Assembly (NCBI GenBank): GCA_046520405.1
Contig: JBKGHI010000004.1
Coordinates: 1 to 64,000, forward strand
Reading direction: 5' to 3'
DNA: 64,000 nt
DNA from: Myxococcus sp046520405
GTDB lineage: Bacteria > Myxococcota > Myxococcia > Myxococcales > Myxococcaceae
Shown one piece after another: positions 8,572-16,986 of this stretch. How positions within the stretch are numbered: the first letter of the stretch is position 1; each line of letters begins with the position of its first letter. The position numbers and the translations under genes are program-made. The notes below the pieces were generated by a model. It saw only the letters and a program-made list of their open reading frames with translations. It did no database searches and had not been told where the DNA came from.

Positions 8572-8867
8572 CACCGTGCCTCCTCCAACTCGTCGATGAG
8601 CCCCAGTTGCGCCAGGTCGGAGAGGAACTTGAGCGTGTCCGTCAGCACCTGCTCCGCGTTCCAGCCGTGGTGCTGGGCCACCTGCTCCACCAGGGCCCGC
8701 GCGGTGCGCGTCCCGTCACACAACCGCCAGATTTCAATCGCCGTCCCGTTGAGCCCCCGCAGGGTGCGGCCCTCGGAGTCCAGGACGATGTAGTCCGAGC
8801 CGAAGGGCTGCCCGGAGACACCCTCGCGCCAGCGCGGCACGTGATCCGCGGCGAACCCGGAGCTCAT
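8571..8867 (-). CDS. PqqD-like peptide chaperone (RiPP recognition element)
   Basis: A 98-aa winged-helix protein of the PqqD family. The recognisable core runs from YIVLDSEGRTLRGLNGTAIE (beta-hairpin plus helix, residues 26-45) through IWRLCDGTRTARALVEQVA to a C-terminal helix FLSDLAQLGLIDE. PqqD-fold domains (RREs) bind the leaders of ribosomally made peptides and present them to modifying enzymes. The start ATG overlaps the TGA of the S26-type peptidase gene (ATGA), and the stop overlaps the lipoprotein start. A matching leader motif (YxxPxI) occurs in the short peptide encoded about 4 kb downstream in the same operon. The partner enzyme here is probably the HprK-like kinase. Confidence 0.85.
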   Translation of the reverse strand: MSSGFAADHVPRWREGVSGQPFGSDYIVLDSEGRTLRGLNGTAIEIWRLCDGTRTARALVEQVAQHHGWNAEQVLTDTLKFLSDLAQLGLIDELEEAR

Positions 8868-9271
8868 CGGCCACCTCGTCGGCCCAGCAGCGCGGCCAGG
8901 CGCCATTTCACGGCCACCCGCAGGCGCCCCAGCCACCGGGGCCCCACGTCCCAGCCCGACTCCAGGACGACGCCGCCTCGGCGGATCCGGCGCACGCGCC
9001 CCAGCACTCGCGACGCGGGCAGCGGCGGATCCTCCTGGGCCGCGTTGTCCCCGCGCAGCGCCACCGCGCCGGGCTCCCAACGCCTCAGCCGGTGCAACAC
9101 CAGGGCATGATCGAACCGCGCCACCAGGACGTCACCGGGCCGTGGCATCCCCTCCAGCGGCGCCACCTCGGCGTGGTCGCCCGAGCGCAAGGAGGGCCAC
9201 ATGCTGTCCCCACGCACGGGGATCCAGCACGGGTCCGGAGGCACAGCCAGGGCGGAAGTGTCGGGCGGCAT
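8864..9271 (-). CDS. S24/S26 family signal peptidase-like protein
   Basis: A 135-aa serine protease of the signal-peptidase/LexA fold. The nucleophile motif is GDSMWPSL with Ser23, followed by RSGDHAEVAP and RPGDVLVARF strands. The general-base position is His60 in LVLHRL, and LRGDNAAQEDP (Asp75) completes the pattern. This is the Ser-His arrangement of ER/archaeal-type signal peptidases rather than the Ser-Lys pair of LepB. No transmembrane anchor is seen, although the C-terminus (LRVAVKWRLAALLGRRG) is basic and amphipathic. It is the first gene of the operon and overlaps the PqqD-like gene. It could process the short peptide or an exported partner. Confidence 0.82.
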   Translation of the reverse strand: MPPDTSALAVPPDPCWIPVRGDSMWPSLRSGDHAEVAPLEGMPRPGDVLVARFDHALVLHRLRRWEPGAVALRGDNAAQEDPPLPASRVLGRVRRIRRGGVVLESGWDVGPRWLGRLRVAVKWRLAALLGRRGGR

Positions 9272-9324
9272 CGCAGGCCAGTCTAACCGACCCGACCTGC
9301 GCCCGCGAGTTCCCGCCGCCCCAA

Positions 9325-9348
9325 TAACCCAACGTTTATCAGGGGTTA
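9325..9348. promoter_or_regulatory. Short inverted repeat upstream of the peptide-modification operon
   Basis: TAACCC and GGGTTA arms separated by 12 bases lie in the only AT-richer stretch between the hisS stop and the first gene of the peptidase/PqqD operon. It could be an operator or a weak hairpin at the end of hisS. No clear -35/-10 pair could be assigned. Confidence 0.3.
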
Positions 9349-9416
9349 CGCGCCTGCCTCAGTTTCTAAGACTTGGCGAGAATCGCGCGGAATACTGCTC
9401 TCGAGCCCAAATCGAC

Positions 9417-10694
9417 CTAGGAAGCAGCGGCCTTTCGAGCCCGCACGACCTGGGCGACCTCGTCGAGCGCCACGGGGATGGGCTCCCCTCCGGCCATGGG
9501 CTTCAGCTTCGCCTGGCCACTGGTGCGCTCGGCCTCGCCCAGCACCAGGGTGAAGTCCGCGCTGCTCTTGTCCGCGCGCTTCATCTGGCTCTTGAGGCTG
9601 CCACCCCGGGTGTCGAATTCCACCCGCAGGCCCTCGCGGCGCAGGCGGCTGGCCAGCACCAGGCCGGCGTCATGCGAGCCCGGATCCGCCACCGCGACGA
9701 AGACGTCCGGCCGGACGGCGAACTGCTGCCCGCTCTCCTTGAGCAGCAGCACCAGCCGATCCAACCCACAGGCGAAGCCCACGGCGGGCATCTCCGGCCC
9801 ACCCAGGCTCTTCACCAGCTTGTCGTAGCGGCCACCGCCGCCCACGGTGCTGGCGGTGCCCAGCGCGGGGTGCGCGGCGATGAACTCGAACACGGTGCGC
9901 GTGTAGTAGTCCAACCCACGCACCATGCGCGGATTCACGACGTGCCGGATTCCCAGCGCCGTCAGCTTCCGCTGCACGTCGTCGAAGTGCTCGCGGCAGG
10001 GCTCACACAGGGACTCCAGCACGTTGGGGCCGGCCGCGGCGATGGCCTGGCAGTTCTCGTTCTTGCAGTCGAGAACGCGCAGGGGGTTCTTCTCCATGCG
10101 CTTCTGGCAGTCCGCGCACAGCTCCTCGCGGCGGGACTGGAGGTACTCCACCAGCTTCGCGTGGTACGTGGGCCGGCAGGCCTCGTCCCCCAGCGAGTTG
10201 ACGTTCAGGGTGATGTCCTTGAGCCCCAGCCGCTCCAGGAACTGCACCACCATGTCCATCATCTCGACGTCCTGGGCGGCCTCCTTCGAGCCGTAGGCCT
10301 CCGCGCCGATTTGATAGAACTGGCGGTAGCGGCCCGTCTTCATCCGCTCGTAGCGGAACATGGGCCCCATGTAGAACCAGCGGGTGAGCGGCTCCTGGTT
10401 GGCGATGGAGTGCTCGATGTACGCACGGGCCGCGGGCGCGGTGCCTTCCGGGCGCAGGGACAGGCTGCGGTCGGCCTTGTCGTTGAAGGTGTACATCTCC
10501 TTCCCGACGATGTCCGTCTCCTCGCCCACGCTGCGCACGAACAGGGCGGTGTCCTCCACCATGGGCGTGCGGACCTCGCCGTAGCCGAAGCGGCCGAACA
10601 GCTCGCGCGTCAGCCCCTCCACGTGCTGCCAGATCTCGATCTCCCCCGGGAGGAGATCGTTCATGCCCTTCACGCCCGCGACCTTCTGGCTCAC
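9417..10694 (-). CDS. hisS: Histidine--tRNA ligase
   Basis: A class II aminoacyl-tRNA synthetase that charges tRNA-His. It is 425 aa, with the N-terminal KGMNDLLPGEIEIWQHVE, motif-2 region FRYERMKTGRYRQFYQIGAEAYG, the histidine-binding block RGLDYYTRTVFEF, motif 3 (GFACGLDRLV) and a C-terminal anticodon-binding domain. An internal cysteine-containing insertion (CADCQKRMEK...CREHFDDV) is present, as in some HisRS. The GTG start overlaps the psd stop (GTGA), so it is cotranscribed with psd. Confidence 0.97.
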   Translation of the reverse strand: MSQKVAGVKGMNDLLPGEIEIWQHVEGLTRELFGRFGYGEVRTPMVEDTALFVRSVGEETDIVGKEMYTFNDKADRSLSLRPEGTAPAARAYIEHSIANQEPLTRWFYMGPMFRYERMKTGRYRQFYQIGAEAYGSKEAAQDVEMMDMVVQFLERLGLKDITLNVNSLGDEACRPTYHAKLVEYLQSRREELCADCQKRMEKNPLRVLDCKNENCQAIAAAGPNVLESLCEPCREHFDDVQRKLTALGIRHVVNPRMVRGLDYYTRTVFEFIAAHPALGTASTVGGGGRYDKLVKSLGGPEMPAVGFACGLDRLVLLLKESGQQFAVRPDVFVAVADPGSHDAGLVLASRLRREGLRVEFDTRGGSLKSQMKRADKSSADFTLVLGEAERTSGQAKLKPMAGGEPIPVALDEVAQVVRARKAAAS

Positions 10695-11533
10695 GCGATG
10701 ACTCCGATTCGCTTGCCCAGCCGCACCACGGCCTCCTCCTGGAGGCTCTCATCCCAGATGACCCGCTTGGGCTCGAACAGCAGGATGACGGTGGACCCCA
10801 TCTCGAAGCGGCCCAGTTCGCCGCCCTTCTCCACGTGCTTGGCCGTGTCGTAGCGGTGCACCTTGCCGGGCTGCCCGGTGTGCGTCGTCACCTCGTCGTA
10901 GGCCGCCTTGATGCGCGACACGCAGGTGGCGCCCACCTTCACCACGGCGCACTTGCCCGCCACGGTGTCCAGGTACGTCACCAGCCGCTCGTTGACGCAG
11001 AACAGGGACTGCTTGTTCTTCACCGACGCGGGGTTCACCGGCCAGAACTCACCGGGGATGTACGCGTAGCCCGTAATGGTGCCGCCCAGCGGCGCGTGGA
11101 TGCGGTGATAGTCGCGCGGCGACAGGTAGATGGTCGTCCAGGCGCCGCCGTGGAAGGGCCTGGCGGCCTCGGAATCACCCAGCAGCTCGTCCACCGTGTA
11201 CTCGATGCCCTTGGCCTGCAGGCAGCGCCCCTGGTCGGAGTAGCCTACCTGGGACACACGGCCATCCACCGGGGACACCACCACCTTCTCCCCCGCGTCC
11301 ACCGGACGCAGGCCGGTCTTGAGGCCGCGGGTGAAGAACTGGGCGAAGGTCGGGTAGTGGTCGAAGGAGTGCTCGGCCTCCTCCATGTCCACGTTGTAGG
11401 CCTTGGCGAAGGCGCGCATCGCGGCCTGGTGCACCGGCGCGGGCACGGGCAGACGCGTGGCCATCCCCACCACGGTGGAGAGCGCGGACTTGGGCAACAC
11501 CTGCATCAACTTCATGAAAGTCTGGTCGTTCAT
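10691..11533 (-). CDS. psd: Phosphatidylserine decarboxylase proenzyme
   Basis: Makes phosphatidylethanolamine from phosphatidylserine at the inner membrane. Of the catalytic triad for self-processing, D90 (VSPVDGRV), H146 (YHRIHAPLGG) and the Gly-Ser-Thr cleavage site at residues 246-248 (FEMGSTVILLFE) are visible. Cleavage between Gly246 and Ser247 would yield the alpha subunit with its pyruvoyl cofactor. The 280-aa length matches the gammaproteobacterial-type enzyme. The cleavage motif is MGST rather than LGST, which is a common variant. It is the first gene of a psd-hisS pair. Confidence 0.96.
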   Translation of the reverse strand: MNDQTFMKLMQVLPKSALSTVVGMATRLPVPAPVHQAAMRAFAKAYNVDMEEAEHSFDHYPTFAQFFTRGLKTGLRPVDAGEKVVVSPVDGRVSQVGYSDQGRCLQAKGIEYTVDELLGDSEAARPFHGGAWTTIYLSPRDYHRIHAPLGGTITGYAYIPGEFWPVNPASVKNKQSLFCVNERLVTYLDTVAGKCAVVKVGATCVSRIKAAYDEVTTHTGQPGKVHRYDTAKHVEKGGELGRFEMGSTVILLFEPKRVIWDESLQEEAVVRLGKRIGVIA

Positions 11534-11551
11534 ATCGGCGAATCGGTTCTT

Positions 11552-12270
11552 CTAACGACCGGCGTCGGTCGCGGGTGCCGGGCCTCCGTCGGTCGTGGAC
11601 GGGACCAGGTTCACGGCACTCTTGGGTAACAGCGTGAGGACCTTCCCCTCTTCGATGAGGAGGAAGGTGTCCTGATGCTGGGGGTACTCCAGACGGCAGG
11701 CGGTGCGGTCGGCGAGCTGCCAGGTCTCCCGCATGCCACGCCCCTGCACGTCGATGGGGGTGCCCCGCTGGAAGCACCCTCGGAAGCCCGCCACCAGCTC
11801 GGAGGCCGCTGTCCCTGCCTGCGGGCCACCGCCCTCCCCCGCGTCCGGGGCCCGGCGTCCACGGCCTCCTCGGCTGCTGGAGGAGGCGCGGCCTCCGTGC
11901 TGGGCGCCGAGGCGAACCCCGGCGGCAACTCCTGCGCGCTGGCCACGGCCTCGTCCCGCTCACTGGCGGCCGTCTCCATCCGCTGGCGGCCTTCCTTGAT
12001 GCGTTGGAGCAGCTCGCGCGCCCCCGCCGCGTCCAGGCTGTCCGCCGGGACGCGCTGGAGCTGCGCCTCGATCTCCCCCACCTGCGGATCGAGATAGGCG
12101 TCATCCAGCTTCTGCGCGTACAGCTCGCGGAAGCGGCGGGCGGCCTCCTCGTACTCGGCGGAAGGCGCGGGAGGCTCGCGGCGGCAGGCGGTGGGCGCCA
12201 GCGTGAGCAGCACTGCGGAGACGACGCCCACGAGGGGCCTGAGGGACGCTCGGAGGACCAGGGTGCGCAC
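11552..12270 (-). CDS. Putative lipoprotein, interrupted by a frameshift
   Basis: The N-terminal part has a signal peptide ending LTLAPTAC (probable lipoprotein) and an alpha-helical region (residues 35-115, rich in Glu/Arg/Gln). A Pro/Ala linker follows and leads into frame disruption. The remainder lies in the next frame: PDAGEGGGPQAG followed by a compact domain containing GFRGCFQRGTPIDVQ, WQLADRTACRLEY and LLIEEGKVLTLLPKSA. The two frames join cleanly if one G is restored in the G/C run near 11846-11856 (giving VDAGAPDAGEGGG). The start is GTG. I read this as a single intact gene with a base missing from the sequence rather than a decayed gene. No known family. Confidence 0.65.
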
Positions 12271-12329
12271 GGCACGGGTTTATGTCATTTCCCCGCGCCT
12301 GTCCGCCTTTTGTGCCCCGGAAACCGGCC

Positions 12330-13061
12330 TCAGACGCCCAGGAACAGGCGCTTGCCGAAGTTCAGCGCCAGGTCCGCGTCGAAGATCTTCTGCGCGGACG
12401 TCTCGATGTCGTACTCCACGCGGATGTACTCCACCGTGCGCGCGTCCGTGTCGCAGATGACGAAGCAGGCCCGGTTGTCGTAGTCACGCGGCTGGCCCAC
12501 GCTGCCCACGGAGATGATGTACTTGTAGCCCCGGCGGATGCCGAACTTCTGCGCCACCACGTCGTTCACCTCGCCATTGCCAATGGCGAACGCGCGGCAC
12601 AGGTGGCTGTGGCCAATGAACGTCACCTCCGGCAGCTCCGCCACGTAGGGTGTCAGCTCCCGGGCCTGCTCCAGCGCGAAGATGTACTCGTACGCCTTCG
12701 GGTCGATGGGCGACCCATGGCAGAAGCCCACATCGCCAATCCGGTACGTGTACGGGAGGCTGCGCAGCCAGGCCATGTTCTCATCGGTGAGGACGTTGGC
12801 GGACCAGTCCAGCGCGTGCCGGGCGGCGTCGTAGTAGTACGAGTAGTCCATCCGCCCCGCCACCGCCGCGTCGTGGTTGCCCAGGAGCGTCACCTCCGCC
12901 ACCGAGCGCACCAGCTCACAGCAGGGGTTGGGTGACGCCCCATAACCGACGACATCCCCCAGCGAGACGAACCGGTCCACCTTCTGGTGCTCGGCGACCC
13001 GGAGCACCTCGGTGAGCGCCTCGATGTTCGAGTGGATGTCGGAGATGACGGCAATGCGCAT
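12330..13061 (-). CDS. Calcineurin-like metallophosphoesterase
   Basis: A 243-aa cytoplasmic dinuclear-metal phosphoesterase. All metal-binding blocks are present in order: DIHSN (D8, H10), GDVVGYG, GNHDAA and GHSH near residue 150. An additional CHGSP motif lies before the GHSH block. It resembles the MJ0936/YfcE group of phosphodiesterases. The substrate cannot be told from sequence. It stands between the frameshifted lipoprotein and the PilZ gene, all on the minus strand. Confidence 0.92.
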   Translation of the reverse strand: MRIAVISDIHSNIEALTEVLRVAEHQKVDRFVSLGDVVGYGASPNPCCELVRSVAEVTLLGNHDAAVAGRMDYSYYYDAARHALDWSANVLTDENMAWLRSLPYTYRIGDVGFCHGSPIDPKAYEYIFALEQARELTPYVAELPEVTFIGHSHLCRAFAIGNGEVNDVVAQKFGIRRGYKYIISVGSVGQPRDYDNRACFVICDTDARTVEYIRVEYDIETSAQKIFDADLALNFGKRLFLGV

Positions 13062-13088
13062 GCGGGGCCTCGGTCCGGTGGCGTGGGC

Positions 13089-13463
13089 TCAACCCGCCCA
13101 GCCGGCCTTCACCTGGTTCTGCTGCTGCTGCGAAATCATCTGGCGAAGCCGTCCCAGGGTATCGCTGTCCAGGGACTCGAAACGCAACCCCATCCCCGCG
13201 GGAAGCGCTCGCTCCTCCGCTTCTCGAAGCCACACCACCGTGGCCTTGGCCTGGATGTCCGGGTGCCCCGCAGGGGTCAGCTTCACCACCGCGCGGGCGC
13301 CCCGGGCCAGGGGCGTGCTCGTCCGGAGGAACAGGCCGCCTTCGCTCAAGTTCGAGATCCGCGCATAGAGCGTGACGTTGTCACCCTCGCACCAGCATCG
13401 AAGCTGGGTGGGAATCCGTGTGGACTTTCGGTTTTCGCTCAACCCGGAACCTTCTTCCGTCAC
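13089..13463 (-). CDS. PilZ domain protein
   Basis: A 124-aa stand-alone PilZ domain, the expected receptor fold for cyclic di-GMP. RKSTRIP at residues 12-18 gives the RxxxR-type motif, and NLSEGGLFL provides the (D/N)xSxxG motif around residue 40. The family with this layout is a large paralogous set in Myxococcus (TIGR02266 type). The C-terminus is Gln-rich (ISQQQQNQ). The start is GTG. A diguanylate cyclase gene lies in the same window but at a distance. Motifs are adequate for c-di-GMP binding, but binding is not proven. Confidence 0.9.
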   Translation of the reverse strand: MTEEGSGLSENRKSTRIPTQLRCWCEGDNVTLYARISNLSEGGLFLRTSTPLARGARAVVKLTPAGHPDIQAKATVVWLREAEERALPAGMGLRFESLDSDTLGRLRQMISQQQQNQVKAGWAG

Positions 13464-13546
13464 CCGAATCCACAGCCTAGGGACGGCCTGATTCCGCAGT
13501 CAAGTTCATGGGGGAACAGATTCCCCCTCCCCACGGGTCCCTTGTG

Positions 13547-14473
13547 TCAGCGCTCCAGGGGGCCCAGGTCGTCGAAGTGGGTCAGGTTGCGGAACTCGGC
13601 GAAGCGGGCGTGGATCTCCGGCCGCGTCACCTCGCGCAGGCGCTCCAGGCTGAACTTCTCCACCGTGAAGGACGCCATGACGCTGCCCATCACCATGGCG
13701 CGGCGCAGCAATGCCTGGTCCAACACGCCATTGGAGGTGGCCAGGGCGCCCATGAAGCCACCGGCGAAGGTGTCGCCCGCGCCGGTCGGGTCGAAGACCT
13801 CGGCCAGGGGGTACGCGGGGCAGGCGAAGATGTGCTCGGCCTCGAAGAGGAGCGCGCCGTACTCACCGCGCTTGATGACCACGCGCTGCGGGCCCATGGC
13901 CAGGATGGCGCGAGCGGCCTTCACCACGTTGTGCTCGCCGGCCAGCTGACGGGCCTCCGCGTCGTTGACGAACAGGAGGTTGACGCGGGAGAGCGTCTTG
14001 AGCAGCGCCGCCCGGCTGCCCTGAATCCAGAAGTTCATGGTGTCGGCGGCCACCAGCTTGGGCGCCTTCACCTGGTCCAACACCTGGGCCTGGAGCTCCG
14101 GGTGGATGTTGCCCAGGAAGACGTAGGGCGTATCGCGGTACGACTCCGGCAGCTTCGGGGAGAAGGCCTGGAAGACGTTGAGCTGGGTGTCCAGCGTCTG
14201 CGCCTCGTTCAGCTCGTAGCCGTAGCGGCCCTTCCAGCGGAAGGTGCGGCCCGTCTCCCGGGTGAGGCCCTCCAGGTCGATTCCCCGCCCACGAAGGAAG
14301 TTGAGGTGCCCTTCGGGGAAGTCCTCGCCCACCACGGCGACGACGCGCGCGGGGCTGAAGAACGAGGCCGACGTGGAGAAATAGGTGGCCGAGCCCCCGA
14401 GGATGTCCTCCTTCTGGCCGAAGGGGGTTTCCACCGAGTCCAGGGCAACGGAGCCGACGACGAGCAGGGACAT
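13547..14473 (-). CDS. PfkB family carbohydrate/nucleoside kinase
   Basis: A 308-aa ribokinase-fold sugar kinase. It begins MSLLVVGSVALDSVETPFG and has the substrate-binding GGSATYFS near residue 26. The phosphate-binding PfkB signature 2 is DPTGAGDTFAGGF, with the catalytic Asp in GAGD. A longer upstream start exists but lacks family similarity. The sugar or nucleoside specificity is not clear; family members include adenosine kinase-like enzymes. It lies downstream of the mlaE-mlaF-mlaD operon on the same strand, about 110 bp from mlaD. Confidence 0.9.
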   Translation of the reverse strand: MSLLVVGSVALDSVETPFGQKEDILGGSATYFSTSASFFSPARVVAVVGEDFPEGHLNFLRGRGIDLEGLTRETGRTFRWKGRYGYELNEAQTLDTQLNVFQAFSPKLPESYRDTPYVFLGNIHPELQAQVLDQVKAPKLVAADTMNFWIQGSRAALLKTLSRVNLLFVNDAEARQLAGEHNVVKAARAILAMGPQRVVIKRGEYGALLFEAEHIFACPAYPLAEVFDPTGAGDTFAGGFMGALATSNGVLDQALLRRAMVMGSVMASFTVEKFSLERLREVTRPEIHARFAEFRNLTHFDDLGPLER

Positions 14474-14585
14474 GCGAGCTTCCTGGGGGGGAGATGCCGT
14501 GAAAACAGGCACGGCGCTCCCCGGGGCCCCGTGCCCATGCCGGGTACGTCGTTTCCCGTTTTCCGTCAAGCGCCGAGCGGGGGGA

Positions 14586-16115
14586 TCAGGGCACCGGAAT
14601 GCCTGTCAAGGTGAGGATGGCCTTCAGGTCGTCATCCGTGAAGAAGAGGCCACCACCCACGAAGAAGTCACGGCCCGCGACCAGGCGGCGCGTCGCCAGA
14701 TCCCGCTGCTGGGCGTTGAGCATGTCGTCCATGCCCGCGATCAAATAGAGGTGGTCAATGGGCTGAGCTCGCAAGCTGGCCCGCAGGCGCGGGTAGCGCA
14801 GCTCATCGTCCGCGAAGTTGAACGCGTCCACCTGGAACCGGAGCGCGTCGTTGAAGAAGTGCAGGTCGGCGCCCACGCCACCGGTGGACTCGATGAGGCC
14901 CACGCGCAGCGTGGTGAAGTACCAGCGCTTGGCGAACTGCGCGCTGACCTTGAGGCTCTCCCGCGTCACCTTGCGCGTCTGCACCACCGGGTCGCCCTCG
15001 GAGGGCGGGTTGTTCTGGACGACTTCCGTCGTCACGGTGCCGCGCGGGTCGTCCACCAGCTCCAGCAGGTAGAACTTGTCCGGCTTGGGGATGAGCCGCA
15101 CGGAGAAGGTGTTCTTCGAATTGCCCTGCGCGGCCAGGTAGGTGCTCTGGATGCCGATCTCCGCCTGGAGGTCCGTCAGGCGCGAGGCGAAGCGGGACAC
15201 GTCCTGCACCGTCTCGCGCAGCTCGCGGCCCACCGTCTCGTCGGCCAGCAGCACGCCCGCGGCGCCCTCCCCTTCCTTCACCTTCCGGGTGATCTCCTCG
15301 ATGTTGCCCAGGGCGCCGTCCAGCTTCTTGATCGTGTCCTTGAGGCTGGCGACGGTCTCCTTCACGTCGCCCTCGCCCGTCCCCACGATGTTCTTCACGC
15401 TGCCGAGCACCTGGCGCACGTCGCGGGTGATGAACTCGATGTTGTCGATGATGCGGGTGATTTCCGCCTGGTTCCCCTGGGTGATGCCACGCACGTCCGC
15501 GGAGATGGCCTCCACGTTGCCGACGATGGTGTCCAACCGGTCCGCGTTGCGGCGGACGGTGGCATCCACGGAGTCCGACAGCCGGACCAGGTTCTCCACG
15601 ATGCGCTGGAGCGACCCCGCGCCGCGCTCGCCGCCGAGCACCTCCCGCAGCGCCCCTGTCACCTCCTGGATGTCGGCGGTGATCTGCGACAGCGACTCGA
15701 AGACGGCCTCCATGCCCTGCGTGTCGATGACGCGCCGGATCTGCCCGCCATTCTCCAGACTGGGGGCGCCCTCCGTGCCAGGGTTGAGGTCCAGCAGGTA
15801 GTCGCCCAGGAGCGACTCGGAGCGCTTGGTGACGACCGCGTCCTCGCGCAGGTCCACGTCGTTGCGGATCTTCAGCCAGACCTTCGCCCGGGTGCCCTCG
15901 AGCGAGATGCCGTCAATCTCACCCACCGGGATGCCGGCGATCTGCACGCGCCCACGCACGGCGAGGCCGGACGCATCCCGGAAATAGGCCCACACCCTCG
16001 TGGATTCGCTGTCGCTCAAACCACCTTTGCGAGCGAACAGGACGAAGGTGACGAAAAAAGCCCCCGCCGCGATGACCAGCAGGCCCACACGGAAGGGCGT
16101 GACGAGCTTCTTCAC
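14586..16115 (-). CDS. mlaD: MlaD/MCE family lipid transport substrate-binding protein
   Basis: A 509-aa periplasmic, inner-membrane-anchored MCE protein. One N-terminal transmembrane segment (RVGLLVIAAGAFFVTFVLF) is followed by a single MCE domain (residues about 38-115: VWAYFRDASGLAVRGRVQIA, GDYLLDLNPG). Next comes a long helical region of roughly 200 residues with repeated amphipathic heptads (for example VDATVRRNADRLDTIVGNVE), then a beta-rich C-terminus that may form or contact a lipid tunnel. The length is much greater than E. coli MlaD and more like the MCE proteins of other delta-type proteobacteria. It is encoded after mlaE and mlaF, so the three form one ABC importer/exporter of phospholipids. 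The start is GTG. Confidence 0.9.
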   Translation of the reverse strand: MKKLVTPFRVGLLVIAAGAFFVTFVLFARKGGLSDSESTRVWAYFRDASGLAVRGRVQIAGIPVGEIDGISLEGTRAKVWLKIRNDVDLREDAVVTKRSESLLGDYLLDLNPGTEGAPSLENGGQIRRVIDTQGMEAVFESLSQITADIQEVTGALREVLGGERGAGSLQRIVENLVRLSDSVDATVRRNADRLDTIVGNVEAISADVRGITQGNQAEITRIIDNIEFITRDVRQVLGSVKNIVGTGEGDVKETVASLKDTIKKLDGALGNIEEITRKVKEGEGAAGVLLADETVGRELRETVQDVSRFASRLTDLQAEIGIQSTYLAAQGNSKNTFSVRLIPKPDKFYLLELVDDPRGTVTTEVVQNNPPSEGDPVVQTRKVTRESLKVSAQFAKRWYFTTLRVGLIESTGGVGADLHFFNDALRFQVDAFNFADDELRYPRLRASLRAQPIDHLYLIAGMDDMLNAQQRDLATRRLVAGRDFFVGGGLFFTDDDLKAILTLTGIPVP

Positions 16116-16221
16116 CTGATGTGACTCCGAGCGCGACCGGCCGGCGCGACTCTAACGTTTTGCATCCGGAGTGCCACATTTTCCTGTGGCCCACCCTGCC
16201 CCCCACCGCCCTGTCCCCGGA

Positions 16222-16986
16222 TCAGTTCTTCCCGAACCACGTCTCCAGGAACACCTTCACCGCGGGGTGGTCCGCCTCCCGGAGCTGCTCCGGCGAGCCG
16301 CTGGCCACGATGACGCCCTTGGAGAGGAAGGCAATCTGGTCCGCCACGTTGAAGGCGGAGGAGATGTCGTGGCTGATGACCACGCTGGTGACGCCCAGCT
16401 CCTTCTGCGCGGCCAGGATCATCTCGTCCACGTAGTCCGTGGTGATGGGGTCCAGGCCGGTGGTGGGCTCGTCATAGAGGACCACCTTCGGATCCATGAC
16501 GATGGCCCGCGCCAGGCCCACGCGCTTGCGCATGCCGCCGGACAGGTCCGCGGGGAAGCGGTCCTCCACGTCCCGCTTCAGGCCCATCAGGTCCAGGCGC
16601 GCCCGGACCTTCTGGCGGATGACGTCCTCCGGGTCCTTCGTGTGCTCACGCAGCGGGAAGGCCACGTTCTCGAAGACGCTCATGGAGTCGAACAGCGCGG
16701 CGGCCTGGAACACCATGCCGAACTTGTTGCGCACCTGCTGGAGCGCCTCCACACCCATGGGGACGATGTCCTCCCCGTCGATGATGACCTGGCCGCTGTC
16801 CGGCTTGAGCAGGCCAATCATGTGCTTCATCAGCACCGTCTTCCCGGAGCCGGAGCCGCCCAGGATGACGCAGGTGCTCCCGACGGGCACCGTGAGGTTG
16901 ATGCCGGTGAGCACCTTGTGGTCGCCGAACGTCTTGTGCAGGCCGACGACCTGGATCATCGGCTTGTTGGAGGCCGGTGGCGCCAT
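16222..16986 (-). CDS. mlaF: ABC transporter ATP-binding protein, Mla-type
   Basis: The 254-aa ATPase of a phospholipid/MCE transporter. Walker A is GGSGSGKT (about residue 40), the signature is LSGGMRKRVGLARA, Walker B is VVLYDEPTTGLD and the switch histidine is in VVISHDI. GMRKRVGLARA and the C-terminal GSPEQLREADHPAVKVFLE are typical of MlaF/Ttg2A. The ATG overlaps the mlaE stop (ATGA), indicating translational coupling. Together with mlaE and mlaD it should energise lipid movement across the periplasm. Confidence 0.95.
   Translation of the reverse strand: MAPPASNKPMIQVVGLHKTFGDHKVLTGINLTVPVGSTCVILGGSGSGKTVLMKHMIGLLKPDSGQVIIDGEDIVPMGVEALQQVRNKFGMVFQAAALFDSMSVFENVAFPLREHTKDPEDVIRQKVRARLDLMGLKRDVEDRFPADLSGGMRKRVGLARAIVMDPKVVLYDEPTTGLDPITTDYVDEMILAAQKELGVTSVVISHDISSAFNVADQIAFLSKGVIVASGSPEQLREADHPAVKVFLETWFGKN

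Noticed and set aside
4752..9271. A canonical lasso peptide cluster
   Set aside because: There is no asparagine-synthetase-like cyclase (C) or transglutaminase-like B2 protease; only the leader motif and PqqD-like element are lasso-like.
11552..12270. Programmed ribosomal frameshifting in the lipoprotein gene
   Set aside because: No slippery heptamer with a downstream structure is evident, and similar single-base losses occur in four unrelated genes, so an error is the simpler explanation.
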